Below are positions 23,949 to 33,321 of a stretch of 64,000 nucleotides of DNA, in pieces. Position numbers and translations under genes: made by a program. The DNA lies in contig CAMLDW010000006.1 of the NCBI GenBank assembly GCA_946479035.1, positions 26,736 through 90,735 of the forward strand, written 5' to 3'. The notes under the pieces were generated by a model. It was not told the origin of the DNA, searched no databases, and saw nothing but the letters and a program-made list of their open reading frames with translations. The stretch's first letter is position 1; each line of letters begins with the position of its first letter. Source of the stretch: an uncultured Chthonomonadaceae bacterium (lineage in GTDB: Bacteria > Armatimonadota > Fimbriimonadia > Fimbriimonadales > Fimbriimonadaceae).

Positions 23949-24851
23949 TTGCATGAGCCCATCCACGTCCCGGTCATGTCGCGAGAGGTCTTGGAGGCTC
24001 TGCAACTGCGTCCGGGCGCAGTGGTCGTCGACGGGACGCTGGGGCTCGCTGGCCACAGCCTGCTGATGGCGGAAAGGATTTCGCCCGGCGGGACGCTGGT
24101 AGGGATCGATTGGGACGAAGAGATGCTGGAGATCGCACGGAAGCGGTTAGAAGGAGCGCAGGGAGCAGACGTCCGCCTGTTCCACTCGAACTATCGCGCC
24201 TTGAAAGACTGCCTGGTCGAAGCCAGGTTGCGCGGCGCGGACGCGATCCTCTTAGACCTCGGGCTGAACTCGGCGCAGATCGACGACCCGTCGCGCGGGA
24301 TCAGCTTTCGCCAGGACGGGCCGTTAGACATGCGGATGGACCGTTCGCGCGGGGAGTCTGCGGCAGCGTTCTTGAACAGGGCCGGTACGGGAGAGATCGA
24401 AAGGGTGCTCCTTGAATACGGCGACGAGCGGTGGGCGAAGAGGATCGCGCAGGTGATCGTGGACCGGCGGAGGCAGAGGCCGCTCAAGACGACACAAGAC
24501 CTTGTCGACTGCGTGCTCGCTGCAGTGCCAGCGGCCAAGAGGGACAAGCGGATCCATCCTGCGACGCGCACTTTCCAGGCGGTGCGCATCCAAGTGAACG
24601 CAGAGCTTGAAGGGCTGCAGGACGCGGTCGAGGGAGCGGGCCTTTGTCTCAACCCCGGCGGGCGCATGGCCGTGCTCAGCTACCACTCGGGCGAGGACCG
24701 CGCCGTCAAGCGGGCCCTGCGCGCCCTTGCCGACACGAGAGATTTCACGCTCCTTACAAAGAAGCCGACGGTCCCAGGCGAGCAGGAGCAGAGGGACAAC
24801 CCAAAGAGCCGGAGCGCGAAGCTCCGCGTGATCGAGAGGAACAAACAATGA
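23949..24851 (+). CDS. rsmH: 16S rRNA m4C1402 methyltransferase
   Basis: SAM-dependent enzyme of 300 residues modifying C1402 in the ribosomal decoding site. Motifs: HVPVMSREVLEAL (6-18), the SAM loop VVDGTLGLAGHS (about 26-37), LLDLGLNSAQIDDPSRGISFRQDGPLDMRMD (about 99-129) and SYHSGEDRAVKRAL (about 245-258), where the usual SFHS is SYHS. The start is TTG at 23949: the HVPVM motif lies upstream of any ATG, and GGAAGGAG precedes the TTG. Only 3 nt separate it from mraZ; its stop overlaps the next start (ATGA). Confidence 0.96.
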   Translation: MHEPIHVPVMSREVLEALQLRPGAVVVDGTLGLAGHSLLMAERISPGGTLVGIDWDEEMLEIARKRLEGAQGADVRLFHSNYRALKDCLVEARLRGADAILLDLGLNSAQIDDPSRGISFRQDGPLDMRMDRSRGESAAAFLNRAGTGEIERVLLEYGDERWAKRIAQVIVDRRRQRPLKTTQDLVDCVLAAVPAAKRDKRIHPATRTFQAVRIQVNAELEGLQDAVEGAGLCLNPGGRMAVLSYHSGEDRAVKRALRALADTRDFTLLTKKPTVPGEQEQRDNPKSRSAKLRVIERNKQ

Positions 24852-25246
24852 GCGCAGCACCATGGATCAACGACACAAAGGTCGCCGTGCCGACCGTACG
24901 CAGAAGGAAGGGCAAGACCCGGGGGACGGTCGCGACCGAGCCGCGCAGCTCGCGGCTGGGGACGGCGTGCAAACACGCGGTGGGCTTCGCGGCCCTGGCT
25001 ATGGCGAGCTACGGCCTGCTCGCGCTCGCCGGGCACTCGATGCTTTCCGCTGCGACGAAGGCGCGCGAGAACGCCGAACTGCGCACCGAGAGCGCTCGGA
25101 TGGACGTCTTGGAGATCGGGCGGCAGGTCACGGGGCTTGCCTCGGACGATTCGCTGGATCGATGGGCGGAGTCCCACGGATTCGTTCGGCCCGGGAGGCT
25201 GGTCGCATCAAACCATGTCACGAAAGACGTCGTCGCGGAGTTCTAG
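24848..25246 (+). CDS. ftsL: FtsL-like division protein
   Basis: 132 residues. A basic cytoplasmic tail of about 45 residues is followed by one membrane helix (about 46-65, AVGFAALAMASYGLLALAGH), then a periplasmic helical segment that would form a coiled coil (TKARENAELRTESARMDVLEIGRQV). This is the FtsL architecture; sequence conservation in the family is poor, so identity rests mostly on position between rsmH and ftsI. It should pair with an FtsB/DivIC partner and FtsQ in the septal complex. It overlaps rsmH by 4 nt and ftsI by 32 nt. Confidence 0.8.
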   Translation: MSAAPWINDTKVAVPTVRRRKGKTRGTVATEPRSSRLGTACKHAVGFAALAMASYGLLALAGHSMLSAATKARENAELRTESARMDVLEIGRQVTGLASDDSLDRWAESHGFVRPGRLVASNHVTKDVVAEF

Positions 25247-26936
25247 GTCCAAGCCGCCGCGCGCGTTCTTTGCGACGATCGCGGTGGTCGCGGCCCTATT
25301 TGGCTCTGCCGTGTATTCGCAGGCACGACTGCAGATAGCGGATCGTGTGCGCGTGCTCAAGAAGGCGGAGTCTGCCTGGATGCTCGCGCGCACGCGCGAC
25401 GTGGAGGCCGAGCGGGGCACGATCTTCAGCTCGGACGGTTTCATCCTTGCCCAGAGCAAGCCGGAGTACGACTTCTGGGTTTTCTATGACCGCACCCCCT
25501 GCACGCCCGGGTTCTTTATGGCGTTGGCAGAGGCGGCGGGCGTGCCAGAGGCGAGAATCAGCGCGCCTTTCCACGAAGGCAAGAAGCGCACTTGGCTCGA
25601 GCCGCTCGACGCTGACCATTATCGCGCCGTGCGGAGCGTGACGGCAGAGTGGGGCGCCGACGGCGTCTCGTTGGACGAGGCGCAGGCTCGCGCGTACCCG
25701 ATGGGCGATTCTGCGGTCGGGGTGGTCGGTTGGATGAGCGAGGGAGCGGCGAAGTCCGGCGTCGAAGCGTTCTACGACGCGCAGTTGTCTGGTACGGGCG
25801 GCAGGTCTGTCGGCGTCGTCGGCCTGAACGGAAGGTTTTCAGGGGACCCAAGCGGTGTTCATCACGGATCGGACATCGTCTTGACGGTCGATTCCAAGCT
25901 CCAGGAAGCGGCGACGACCGCTGTGCGCGAGGCCGTAGAGCAGAACAGGGCGTCGAGCGGCGCGGCGATCGTGCTCGTGCCGGCCACGGGCGACGTGCTG
26001 GCGATGGCGAACTGGCCCGCGTTCGACCCGGCGAGCGGGCCACAAGGGGGCACGGAGATGATGGCCTCCTACATGGAGGACCTACAGCCTGGCTCGACCA
26101 TGAAAGTGCTAACGCTCGCCAAGGCGCTAGACATGGGGGTCGTGGACGACTCGTTCTCGCTGACGTGCACCGGCCAGTATGACCTGGGGCACCAGAGGTG
26201 GGTGAAGTGCGACCTGCACCACGGGAACCGCGCGCACGGGACCGTCGATCTGGAAAAGGCGATCGCTAAGAGTTGCAACATTTCTGCCGCGACGTGGGCG
26301 CTCAAGATCGGTCGCGACCCGATGATCGCATACATGCGGGACCTCGGACTCCTGAGCAAGCCCTCGCTCGGCCTGACCGGAATCGCTGCTCCGCTTTTCG
26401 ACATGAACGAGTGGGACAAGGAGCGGCAGCTCGCGGTCTTGGGCTTTGGGCAGTCGGTCGCGGTCCCGCCTGTCTCGTTGGCGGCGGCGCTCGCGATGCT
26501 CGCAAACGGCGGGGAGTACGTCGCGCCGCGACTGGTCTCGCAGATCGGCGGGCAGAGGGTCGCGCCGAGCGAGCCGAAGCGCATCGTCAGCCCGCTCGCA
26601 GCACAAAGGGTGATGCGGCTGATGGAGTCAGTGGTGCAGAAGGAGATGGGCACGGGGTACGCGCTGAGGATCCCTGGCTACCGCATCGCTGGCAAGACCG
26701 GCACGGCGCAGAAGCTGGGTTCTGGCGGCGGGCACGTCTCGAGCTTCGTGGGCATGTTTCCTGCGGAGAAGCCACAGGCGCTCGTGCTCGTCATGATCAA
26801 CGACGCGAAGGCCGGGGACATCTACGGCAGCCTGGTGGCCGGCCCCGCTTTCGACGAGATCGCGAAGGCCGTGATAGCGCGCCTACAGATACCCAGTTCG
26901 TCCGGCCCGGCCAAGACGTCAAACAAGGTGGAATGA
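25215..26936 (+). CDS. ftsI: septal peptidoglycan transpeptidase (class B PBP)
   Basis: 573 residues, the division-specific penicillin-binding protein crosslinking septal peptidoglycan with FtsW. One N-terminal membrane anchor (about 16-35), the dimerisation domain with EAERGTIFSSDG (about 64-75), and the transpeptidase domain with the three active-site motifs: STMK at 294-297 (nucleophile Ser294), SCN at 353-355 and KTGT at 494-497. Start ATG 25215 is chosen over an upstream frame extension because the membrane anchor then sits in the usual place. No PASTA domains. Overlaps ftsL by 32 nt and murE by 4 nt. Confidence 0.95.
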   Translation: MSRKTSSRSSRSKPPRAFFATIAVVAALFGSAVYSQARLQIADRVRVLKKAESAWMLARTRDVEAERGTIFSSDGFILAQSKPEYDFWVFYDRTPCTPGFFMALAEAAGVPEARISAPFHEGKKRTWLEPLDADHYRAVRSVTAEWGADGVSLDEAQARAYPMGDSAVGVVGWMSEGAAKSGVEAFYDAQLSGTGGRSVGVVGLNGRFSGDPSGVHHGSDIVLTVDSKLQEAATTAVREAVEQNRASSGAAIVLVPATGDVLAMANWPAFDPASGPQGGTEMMASYMEDLQPGSTMKVLTLAKALDMGVVDDSFSLTCTGQYDLGHQRWVKCDLHHGNRAHGTVDLEKAIAKSCNISAATWALKIGRDPMIAYMRDLGLLSKPSLGLTGIAAPLFDMNEWDKERQLAVLGFGQSVAVPPVSLAAALAMLANGGEYVAPRLVSQIGGQRVAPSEPKRIVSPLAAQRVMRLMESVVQKEMGTGYALRIPGYRIAGKTGTAQKLGSGGGHVSSFVGMFPAEKPQALVLVMINDAKAGDIYGSLVAGPAFDEIAKAVIARLQIPSSSGPAKTSNKVE

Positions 26937-28426
26937 CACAGCGGCGCCTTTCCAGTCTCGTCGCTGAGGCTGGCCTGCGCCCCGAAGCACAGACCGGCGA
27001 CGCCGAGGTCGCCTGGATCACCGCCGACACGCGCAACATGGCGCATAGCTCGGTCTTCGTCTGCATGCCGAGCAGGAACACGGACACGCACTCGCTCTTG
27101 GCCTCGGCGAAGGAGAAGGGCGCTGTCGCGGCGGTCGCCCACTCCGCAGCCGGCCGCGAGGCGGCGACACTACTCGGGCTTGTGGCGGTTCTCGTCGCAC
27201 CGGAGCAGCCGCAGTTCAACTCTTCCGTGGGAGCGCTGGCGCGCGCGGTCTTCGGCGACCCGAGCAGCGCGATGCGTGTCGTAGGCGTGACAGGGACGAA
27301 CGGAAAAACGACGACGGCCTGGATGTTGCGCGACGCTTTGCGCGCGCTAGGCAGGCGCGCGAGCTACCAGGGCACGCTCGGCTTCGACCCGGACGGGACG
27401 CGCCGAGAGCTCGCAAACACGACGCCTTTCCCCGTCGAGACTTGGCAGCTCTTGCACGAAGCGCGCGAGAAGGGCGTGCAGGACTTTGTGATGGAGGCGA
27501 GCAGCCACGCGCTGGTGGAGCGGCGGCTGGCGGGGGTCCGGTTCGAAGAGGGGATCTTTACGAACCTCTCCCAGGACCACTTGGACTACCACCGCGACAT
27601 GGAGGACTATGCGGCGGCGAAGATCCTGCTCTTTACGGAGTACGCGCGCGCAGCGGGACCCGCGTTCCGGAGCGCCATCAACGTCGGCGACCCGGTCGGG
27701 GCGCGGTGGGCCGCGCGGTTGGACGTCACAGTGAGCTATGGCGGGGAAGGCGCCGACCTGAAGGTGCGGGCGCTAGAGAAGTCGGTGTCCTCTCTTGCGC
27801 TAGAGGCCGTGTTCAGAGGGTCTTTGGCGAGGTTCGAGATCGGTGTTGGCGGTACGTTCAACGTGTGGAACGCGACCTCCGCGCTGGCAGGGCTGCTGGC
27901 GATGGGAATTGACTTGGACGTAGCGGCGCAAGGCATGGAGAGAGTGACGCCCGTGCCTGGGCGGTTTGAAAGCGTGCCGACAGGGCGCGGTTTTAGCGTC
28001 ATCGTCGACTACGCTCACACGGACGACGCACTGACCAAGCTGCTGCAGTCCGTGCGTGAGCTAGGGCCCCGACGGGTCATCACCGTCTTTGGCTGCGGCG
28101 GCGACAGGGACAAGACGAAACGGCCCAAGATGGCGCGCGCCGCGAGCGAGAACTCGGACGTTACGATCGTGACCAGCGACAACCCGCGCACGGAGGACCC
28201 CGAGACCATCATCGCAGAGGTCGTGAAAGGGCTGGATGCGGGCAAGGAGTCGGAGACGATCGTCGAGCGGCCCAAGGCGGTGCGTCGCGCGATCGAGATC
28301 GCAAGAGACGGGGACGTGGTCGTCATTGCAGGCAAGGGTCACGAGGACTATCAGATCATCGGCCGCACGAAGCACCCGATGGACGACCGCGCGCTGGCGC
28401 GCGACGCGCTGGAGGCGCTCGTTTGA
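26933..28426 (+). CDS. murE: UDP-MurNAc-tripeptide synthetase (meso-DAP type)
   Basis: Cytoplasmic Mur ligase of 497 residues adding the third amino acid of the stem peptide. ATP loop GTNGKTTT at 121-128; substrate loop EASSHALVERRLAGV (about 188-202); Mur C-terminal domain with GRFESVPTGRGFSVIVDYAHTDDAL (about 343-366), FGCGGDRDKTKRPKM and the specificity motif DNPR at 416-419. DNPR is the signature of enzymes using meso-diaminopimelate; lysine-type enzymes differ there. ATGA overlap with ftsI. The lysine that is carbamylated lies in the AAAKILLF segment. Confidence 0.95.
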   Translation: MTQRRLSSLVAEAGLRPEAQTGDAEVAWITADTRNMAHSSVFVCMPSRNTDTHSLLASAKEKGAVAAVAHSAAGREAATLLGLVAVLVAPEQPQFNSSVGALARAVFGDPSSAMRVVGVTGTNGKTTTAWMLRDALRALGRRASYQGTLGFDPDGTRRELANTTPFPVETWQLLHEAREKGVQDFVMEASSHALVERRLAGVRFEEGIFTNLSQDHLDYHRDMEDYAAAKILLFTEYARAAGPAFRSAINVGDPVGARWAARLDVTVSYGGEGADLKVRALEKSVSSLALEAVFRGSLARFEIGVGGTFNVWNATSALAGLLAMGIDLDVAAQGMERVTPVPGRFESVPTGRGFSVIVDYAHTDDALTKLLQSVRELGPRRVITVFGCGGDRDKTKRPKMARAASENSDVTIVTSDNPRTEDPETIIAEVVKGLDAGKESETIVERPKAVRRAIEIARDGDVVVIAGKGHEDYQIIGRTKHPMDDRALARDALEALV

Positions 28427-29778
28427 AGCTCTCCCTCTCGACGTTTGCAGAACGTTGCGGCGGCGAGCTGCGCGGAGGCAACGCTCCCATCAGTGGCTTT
28501 GCGACTGACAGCCGCGACGTCAAGCCGGGCGAGCTTTTCCTGTGCATCAAGGGCGAGCGCTCGGACGGACACGACTTTGCAGCTGCTGCGATCCGGGCCG
28601 GAGCAGCGGGGTGCCTGTGCGATCGGCCAGTGGAAGGCCCGCACATCGTCGTCAAGGGCATCGCCGCCGCGCTCGCGGCGTTCGCCCTCTCTGTGCGACG
28701 GGGGTTCGACGGGCCGGTGGTGGCGGTCACGGGCAGCACGGGCAAGACGACGACGAAAGACTTCATCGCGGCAGCGCTCACGCCGTTGGGCGAGGTCCTA
28801 AAGAGCGCGGGCAACAGGAACACGGAGTACACCTCGCCGCTGGTGTGGGCGGAGCTCTTGGAAAAGCACAGGGCGGTCGTGGTCGAGATGGGGATGCGCG
28901 GGTTCGGGCAGATCGCCCACCTCGCCTCTTTCAGCGAGCCGACGATCGGCGTCGTGACGAACATAGGGACCTCCCACATCGAGAAAGTCGGTTCGCGCGA
29001 AGGGATCTTACGAGCGAAGAGCGAGTTGCTCAGGGCGTTGCCTACGGACGGGAGCGCCGTGCTTTGGCAGGAGGACGACTTTCTGAGCGAGATGCGCGCT
29101 GCCGCTCCGTGCAACGCTAGGACGTTCGGGTTCTCACAGGAGGCAGAGTGCCGCGTGCTGGGTTATCGCGCGCTGGCGTGGGACCGTTGCACCGTGCGCG
29201 GGCACCTCGACGGCGAGGCCTTCGAGGTCGAGCTCCCGACGGCGGGCCGGCACCAGGCGCTCAACGCGGCGGCCGCACTGTTGGCGGCGCACTGCGCGGG
29301 CGTGGCAGTGCGCGAAGCCACTGGCGCTCTGCCTTTCGCCGAAAAGCAACCGTTGCGCCTGCAGGTCGTGGAGTTCCGCGGCGCGACGATCGTGCTCGAC
29401 ACCTACAACGCCTCTCCGGACTCGACGATCGCCGCGCTCAAGACTTTGGCGGACGTGCCGGCGAAGGGGCGCAGGATCGCAGTGCTGGGAGAAATGAAGG
29501 AGCTGGGTGACTACACTGAGTCCGGGCACAGGGCCGTCGGGGCCGTGCTGCTCTCGAGCGCGGTCGACTACGTGGTGCTGACGGGAGGGCCGACGGCGTT
29601 CATTGCAGACGAGGCACTTATGGCGGGGTTTCCTAAGACCAAGATGACAGCGTTTGAGAAGTTCGACATCGAGAACGTGCGTCGGTTCTTGGAGACGGTG
29701 CATCCGGGCGACGTCGTGCTGATCAAGGGGAGCCGCGCGCTCGGACTCGAGAGCGCGCTCGGGGCGGCGACAAAATGA
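28423..29778 (+). CDS. murF: UDP-MurNAc-pentapeptide synthetase
   Basis: 451 residues; ligates D-Ala-D-Ala to the UDP-MurNAc-tripeptide. The N-terminal domain recognises the substrate (FATDSRDVKPGELFLCIKGERSDGHDF, about 26-52); ATP loop TGSTGKTTTK at about 103-112; GNRNTEYTSP and MGMRGFGQIAHL follow; C-terminal domain with LDTYNASPDSTIAAL and AVLGEMKELGDYTESGH. The start is TTG at 28423, overlapping the murE stop as TTGA, a junction repeated at murD. Next gene overlaps by 4 nt. D-Ala-D-Ala would be supplied by the Ddl half of the fusion downstream. Confidence 0.95.
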   Translation: MKLSLSTFAERCGGELRGGNAPISGFATDSRDVKPGELFLCIKGERSDGHDFAAAAIRAGAAGCLCDRPVEGPHIVVKGIAAALAAFALSVRRGFDGPVVAVTGSTGKTTTKDFIAAALTPLGEVLKSAGNRNTEYTSPLVWAELLEKHRAVVVEMGMRGFGQIAHLASFSEPTIGVVTNIGTSHIEKVGSREGILRAKSELLRALPTDGSAVLWQEDDFLSEMRAAAPCNARTFGFSQEAECRVLGYRALAWDRCTVRGHLDGEAFEVELPTAGRHQALNAAAALLAAHCAGVAVREATGALPFAEKQPLRLQVVEFRGATIVLDTYNASPDSTIAALKTLADVPAKGRRIAVLGEMKELGDYTESGHRAVGAVLLSSAVDYVVLTGGPTAFIADEALMAGFPKTKMTAFEKFDIENVRRFLETVHPGDVVLIKGSRALGLESALGAATK

Positions 29779-30743
29779 TCTACGGGAACATCGACCAGGC
29801 TTTCCTCGCGGCGCTCGTCGCGTTTGCGGCTTCGCTCGGCTGCGCGCCGCTCGTTTATCGCTTCCTGTTGCGCGTGCAGAGCCGTCAGAAGGTGAGCGAG
29901 TACGTGCCGGAGCACGCCGCCAAGCAGGGCACGCCTACGATGGGCGGATTGATCGTACTGATCGGAGTCTTGGCGGCGTTTTGGTTCGTGCCGCGCGACG
30001 TGGCGGTGACTCCGCTCGCACTGCTGCTTGGGTTTGCCGCCATTGGGTTCGTCGACGACTATGTGGTTCCGAAGAGGTCCGAAAAGGCGCGCGGTCTCGG
30101 GTGGAGGCAGAAGCTGCTGATGCAGCTCGTCGTCGCCATGGGCGCGTACCTGCTCGGAGGAGTGCGCGATTGGGGCGCTTTGGCGCTCCTCGCGTTCTTC
30201 GTGCTCTTTTTCGCCAACGCTTTCAACTTCGCGGACGGGATGGACGCGCTGGCGGGCGGCATCGCAGTGATGCTCGCGCTGGGGTTTGCGGTCGTCGGAC
30301 GCCTCTCGATGGTCGACCCCGACGCGGAGAGGGCCGTGCTGGTGCTGATGGGCGGCCTGGCGGTGTCCATGGCGCCGTTCCTCTTCTACAACGCACCTCC
30401 GGCGAAACTGTTTATGGGAGACGTGGGCGCCTTGCCCGTCGGCGCCGTGTTGGGCTGGGCGTTCCTAGAAGTCGGACGGCCGAACGCTCCGGTAGCGTAC
30501 TCATTGAACCTGGTCTGTGCGTCCGTGATGTCGCTGGTGCTCTTCTTCGAGCTCGTTCCCGTGCCGCTGCAGATTCTTTCGGTCAAGTTGCGGAAGGGCA
30601 AGCGACTTTTCCCGCGGACGCCGATCCACCACGCCTTCCAGCACGCGGGCTGGCCTGAGACCCGCGTCGTCTGGGCGTTCCACATCGTACAGGCACTGCT
30701 GGTCGCCGTCGGCGTCGGCGTGCTGTGGAGGTTCGCGGGTTGA
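29775..30743 (+). CDS. mraY: phospho-MurNAc-pentapeptide translocase
   Basis: Polytopic membrane enzyme of 322 residues making lipid I from UDP-MurNAc-pentapeptide and undecaprenyl phosphate. About ten helices. Conserved sites: KQGTPTMGGLIVLIG (about 54-68), FVDDYVVPKRSEKARGL with the two aspartates (about 92-108), NAFNFADGMDALAGG (about 148-162) and FMGDVGALPVGAVLG, then the PIHHAFQHAGWPETRVV segment with the histidines near 285. All are family hallmarks. Start and stop overlap neighbouring genes by 4 nt. Confidence 0.96.
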   Translation: MIYGNIDQAFLAALVAFAASLGCAPLVYRFLLRVQSRQKVSEYVPEHAAKQGTPTMGGLIVLIGVLAAFWFVPRDVAVTPLALLLGFAAIGFVDDYVVPKRSEKARGLGWRQKLLMQLVVAMGAYLLGGVRDWGALALLAFFVLFFANAFNFADGMDALAGGIAVMLALGFAVVGRLSMVDPDAERAVLVLMGGLAVSMAPFLFYNAPPAKLFMGDVGALPVGAVLGWAFLEVGRPNAPVAYSLNLVCASVMSLVLFFELVPVPLQILSVKLRKGKRLFPRTPIHHAFQHAGWPETRVVWAFHIVQALLVAVGVGVLWRFAG

Positions 30744-32107
30744 AGCTCGCAGGAACGCGTGTCGCTGTCGCGGGGATGGCCAAGTCGGGGCTCTCCGTCG
30801 CCCACGCAGTGCAGGCGCTCGGCGGGAAGGCGACCGTGTTCGACCAAAAGCCCGCCGACAGCCCGGCTATTCTACAGGCGATGGACGAGCTGCACGCGAT
30901 GGACGTGCAGGCGGTCCCTGGGTGGCACGGCAGGCTCGATCCCGACGAGTTCGACATGCTCGTCGTTTCTCCCGGCTTTCCGCGCAACCATCCGGCGCTC
31001 GTGGACATGGCACAGCGCGACGTGGTCGGGGAGATCGAGTTCGCGTTTCGCATTGCGAACGCGCCGATCGTCGCGATCACGGGAACGAACGGAAAGTCGA
31101 CGACGACAGTCTTGACCTGGACTCTGCTCAAGGCGGCGGGGCGGGAGGCGGTCCTGTGCGGCAACATCGCTGGATCGGGGTATCCGGAAGTCACGCTCAC
31201 CGACGCCGCGCTGACGGACGCGGACGTGCTCGTCGCAGAGGTGAGCAGCTTCCAGCTCGAGACGGTGCGCGAGTTCCGTCCGTTCGTCGCCGCGATCACC
31301 TGCGTCGCGCCGGACCACCTGGACCGCCACCCGAGCTTTGAAGACTACAAGCAGACGAAGCTGAGGCTCTTTGCGAGGATGGGCGCGACGGACGCGATCG
31401 TCATCAACCGCGACGAGGAAAGCTTGCTTCCAGGAGACTTTCCCGAAGACCCTCGCAAGGTCCGTTTTTCGCCGAGCGGATCCGGGGCGAGCAACGGGTT
31501 CACAGCGAGGTTGAACGACGAGCTCTACTTCGGCGGGCTCAAGATCGCGCGCGCGAGCCTTCCGCTCCTCGGCGAGCACAACGTCGCGAACGCGATGATG
31601 GCGTGGGAGATGGCTTGCGCGATCCTTGGTGAGCCGACTCCGGACCAGTCTGCGGCGATGCTTTCCGCCCTCATGGGGTTCAAAGGGCTCGCGAACCGGA
31701 TGGAAGTGGTCGGTGAGAAGGGGGGCGTGCTCGTCATCAACAACTCAATGTGCACGAACCCCGCCGCGGTGGTCGCGAGCAGCCGCGGGCTCGACCGCCG
31801 CCAGTTGCTGATCCTTGGCGGAAACAGGAAGCAGCTCGACTTCACGCCCGTGGGGGAGTATCTGCGCGGCACCAAGCACGCCGCGTACCTTTTCGGCCCG
31901 GACACTGGGGGGCTCAACGGACAGTTAAAGGGCTCTTGGCCGTCTTTTAGTACGATGCAGGAGGCCTTCGTAGCCGCCGTGGCCAGCGCCATGCCTGGCG
32001 ACGCAGTCGTGCTGATGCCGGGGTGCGCTTCGGCGGAGCCGTACGCGAACTTCCGCGAGCGCGGCGACGCGTTCCGTGAGATGGCGAAGGGGTGGATCGC
32101 GTCATGA
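30740..32107 (+). CDS. murD: UDP-MurNAc-L-alanine:D-glutamate ligase
   Basis: 455 residues. N-terminal Rossmann-like UDP-binding domain (VAVAGMAKSGLSVAHAVQALGG), ATP loop ITGTNGKSTTT at about 112-122, EVSSFQLETVREFRP (about 166-180), PDHLDRHPSFEDYKQTK, GEHNVANAMMAWEMA (about 278-292) and the C-terminal HGKQ-region equivalent LLILGGNRKQLDF. The usual Mur ligase DDSKATN motif is replaced by NNSMCTNPAA (about 334-343), a noticeable divergence. TTG start at 30740 overlaps the mraY stop as TTGA, as at murF; a GTG 15 nt upstream is the alternative. Confidence 0.92.
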   Translation: MKLAGTRVAVAGMAKSGLSVAHAVQALGGKATVFDQKPADSPAILQAMDELHAMDVQAVPGWHGRLDPDEFDMLVVSPGFPRNHPALVDMAQRDVVGEIEFAFRIANAPIVAITGTNGKSTTTVLTWTLLKAAGREAVLCGNIAGSGYPEVTLTDAALTDADVLVAEVSSFQLETVREFRPFVAAITCVAPDHLDRHPSFEDYKQTKLRLFARMGATDAIVINRDEESLLPGDFPEDPRKVRFSPSGSGASNGFTARLNDELYFGGLKIARASLPLLGEHNVANAMMAWEMACAILGEPTPDQSAAMLSALMGFKGLANRMEVVGEKGGVLVINNSMCTNPAAVVASSRGLDRRQLLILGGNRKQLDFTPVGEYLRGTKHAAYLFGPDTGGLNGQLKGSWPSFSTMQEAFVAAVASAMPGDAVVLMPGCASAEPYANFRERGDAFREMAKGWIAS

Positions 32108-33321
32108 GGCTCCCGCGCGCCTACGCCGACCCGATCCTGTTCTGGACCTGCCTGGGCGTCTCTCTAGTCGGGCTGTTGGCGATCTGGGACGCAGGGTATG
32201 CCAGGACGGAGAGCTTGGCGATCCCGCCGGAGTTCCGTAACCAGATCGGCTACCTGGCGGCCGCGGTGCTGGTCGGGTGGGTGTGCTCGTTCGTCCCGCG
32301 CGGCTGGTGGCGGTGGCTCGCGTGGGTCGCGCTGGCGGCCAGTTTCGGAGCGCTTGCCTTGGTGCGCGTGCCAGGGATCGGCTATTCGATCGCAGGCGCA
32401 CAGAGGTGGATCAAGCTAGGCAGCCTGACGATCCAGCCTTCGGAGTTCATCAAGCTCGCGGCAGTGATGTTCCTGGCGGCGACGATGGCCGCGCATGCGC
32501 CGTGGGTCGCGCCGAGGAAGGCGTTCAAGAACTTCGGCGAGCGGATCGATCGCGCCTGGGCGCCGAAACTCAAGCGCGGATTCCCGTTCCTGCTCGTTTT
32601 GGTGCTCGCAGCGATGGTCGAGCGGCAGCCGGACCTTGCAACGGCGGCGATGATCGTCGTGTGCGGCACAGGGATCATCGTCGTGGCCGGCGTCTCGCGC
32701 AAGTCCCTGGCCATTCTTGCGCTTCTGGCCGTCGTTGCGGCGGGGTTTGCGATCGTCGAGCAGCCTTATCGCCTCGAACGATTCCGCGTGCACGCTGACA
32801 GGTGGGAGTCGCAGAACCGGCTCGACGGCGGCTATCAGTCCGTCGTTTCAGAGACCGCGCTCGCTCGCGGCGGGATTCTGGGCGTCGGGATCGGCAACGG
32901 CCTCGCGAAGCAGCGCCTCCCGGCGCCGACGACGGACTTTGTGCTGACCACAGTGGGCGAAGAGACCGGATTGCTGGGCGTGATGGTCATTGTCGTGCTG
33001 CTCGGCACCGTGACGCTGCGGCTTTTCGTGCTTTCTGCGCGCGCGCCGGACGCGTTCGGCCGCCTGGCGCTCGTCGGGATGGCAGTCTGGATCGGAGTGC
33101 AGACTTGTACGAGCATGATGATGGTAAACGGCACGCTCCCTCCGATCGGGATCCCGTTGCCGTTCGTCAGCTATGGCGGGTCGAGCCTGCTCGCGCTATG
33201 GATGGGCGTCGGTCTTTCGATGACGATGTCCGCGCAAGCGAAAACGAAAAAGGAGGTGGAACAACCTGCGGCTGGCAGTTACGGGTGGCGGGACCGGCGG
33301 CCACGTGTTTCCCGCACTTGA
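32104..33321 (+). CDS. ftsW: septal peptidoglycan glycosyltransferase FtsW (SEDS)
   Basis: 405 residues with about ten membrane helices; SEDS glycan polymerase acting with FtsI. Signatures: GAQRWIKLGSLTIQPSEFIKL (about 98-118), the EQPYRLERFRVHADRW segment, GIGNGLAKQRLPAPTTDFVLTTVGEETGLLG (about 260-290) and GIPLPFVSYGGSSLLALWMGVG (about 345-366). ATG at 32104 overlaps the murD stop (ATGA). A GTG-initiated 4-residue extension at 32092 is possible. The C-terminal tail is basic and overlaps the start of murG by 56 nt, an unusually long overlap in this operon. Confidence 0.94.
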   Translation: MRLPRAYADPILFWTCLGVSLVGLLAIWDAGYARTESLAIPPEFRNQIGYLAAAVLVGWVCSFVPRGWWRWLAWVALAASFGALALVRVPGIGYSIAGAQRWIKLGSLTIQPSEFIKLAAVMFLAATMAAHAPWVAPRKAFKNFGERIDRAWAPKLKRGFPFLLVLVLAAMVERQPDLATAAMIVVCGTGIIVVAGVSRKSLAILALLAVVAAGFAIVEQPYRLERFRVHADRWESQNRLDGGYQSVVSETALARGGILGVGIGNGLAKQRLPAPTTDFVLTTVGEETGLLGVMVIVVLLGTVTLRLFVLSARAPDAFGRLALVGMAVWIGVQTCTSMMMVNGTLPPIGIPLPFVSYGGSSLLALWMGVGLSMTMSAQAKTKKEVEQPAAGSYGWRDRRPRVSRT

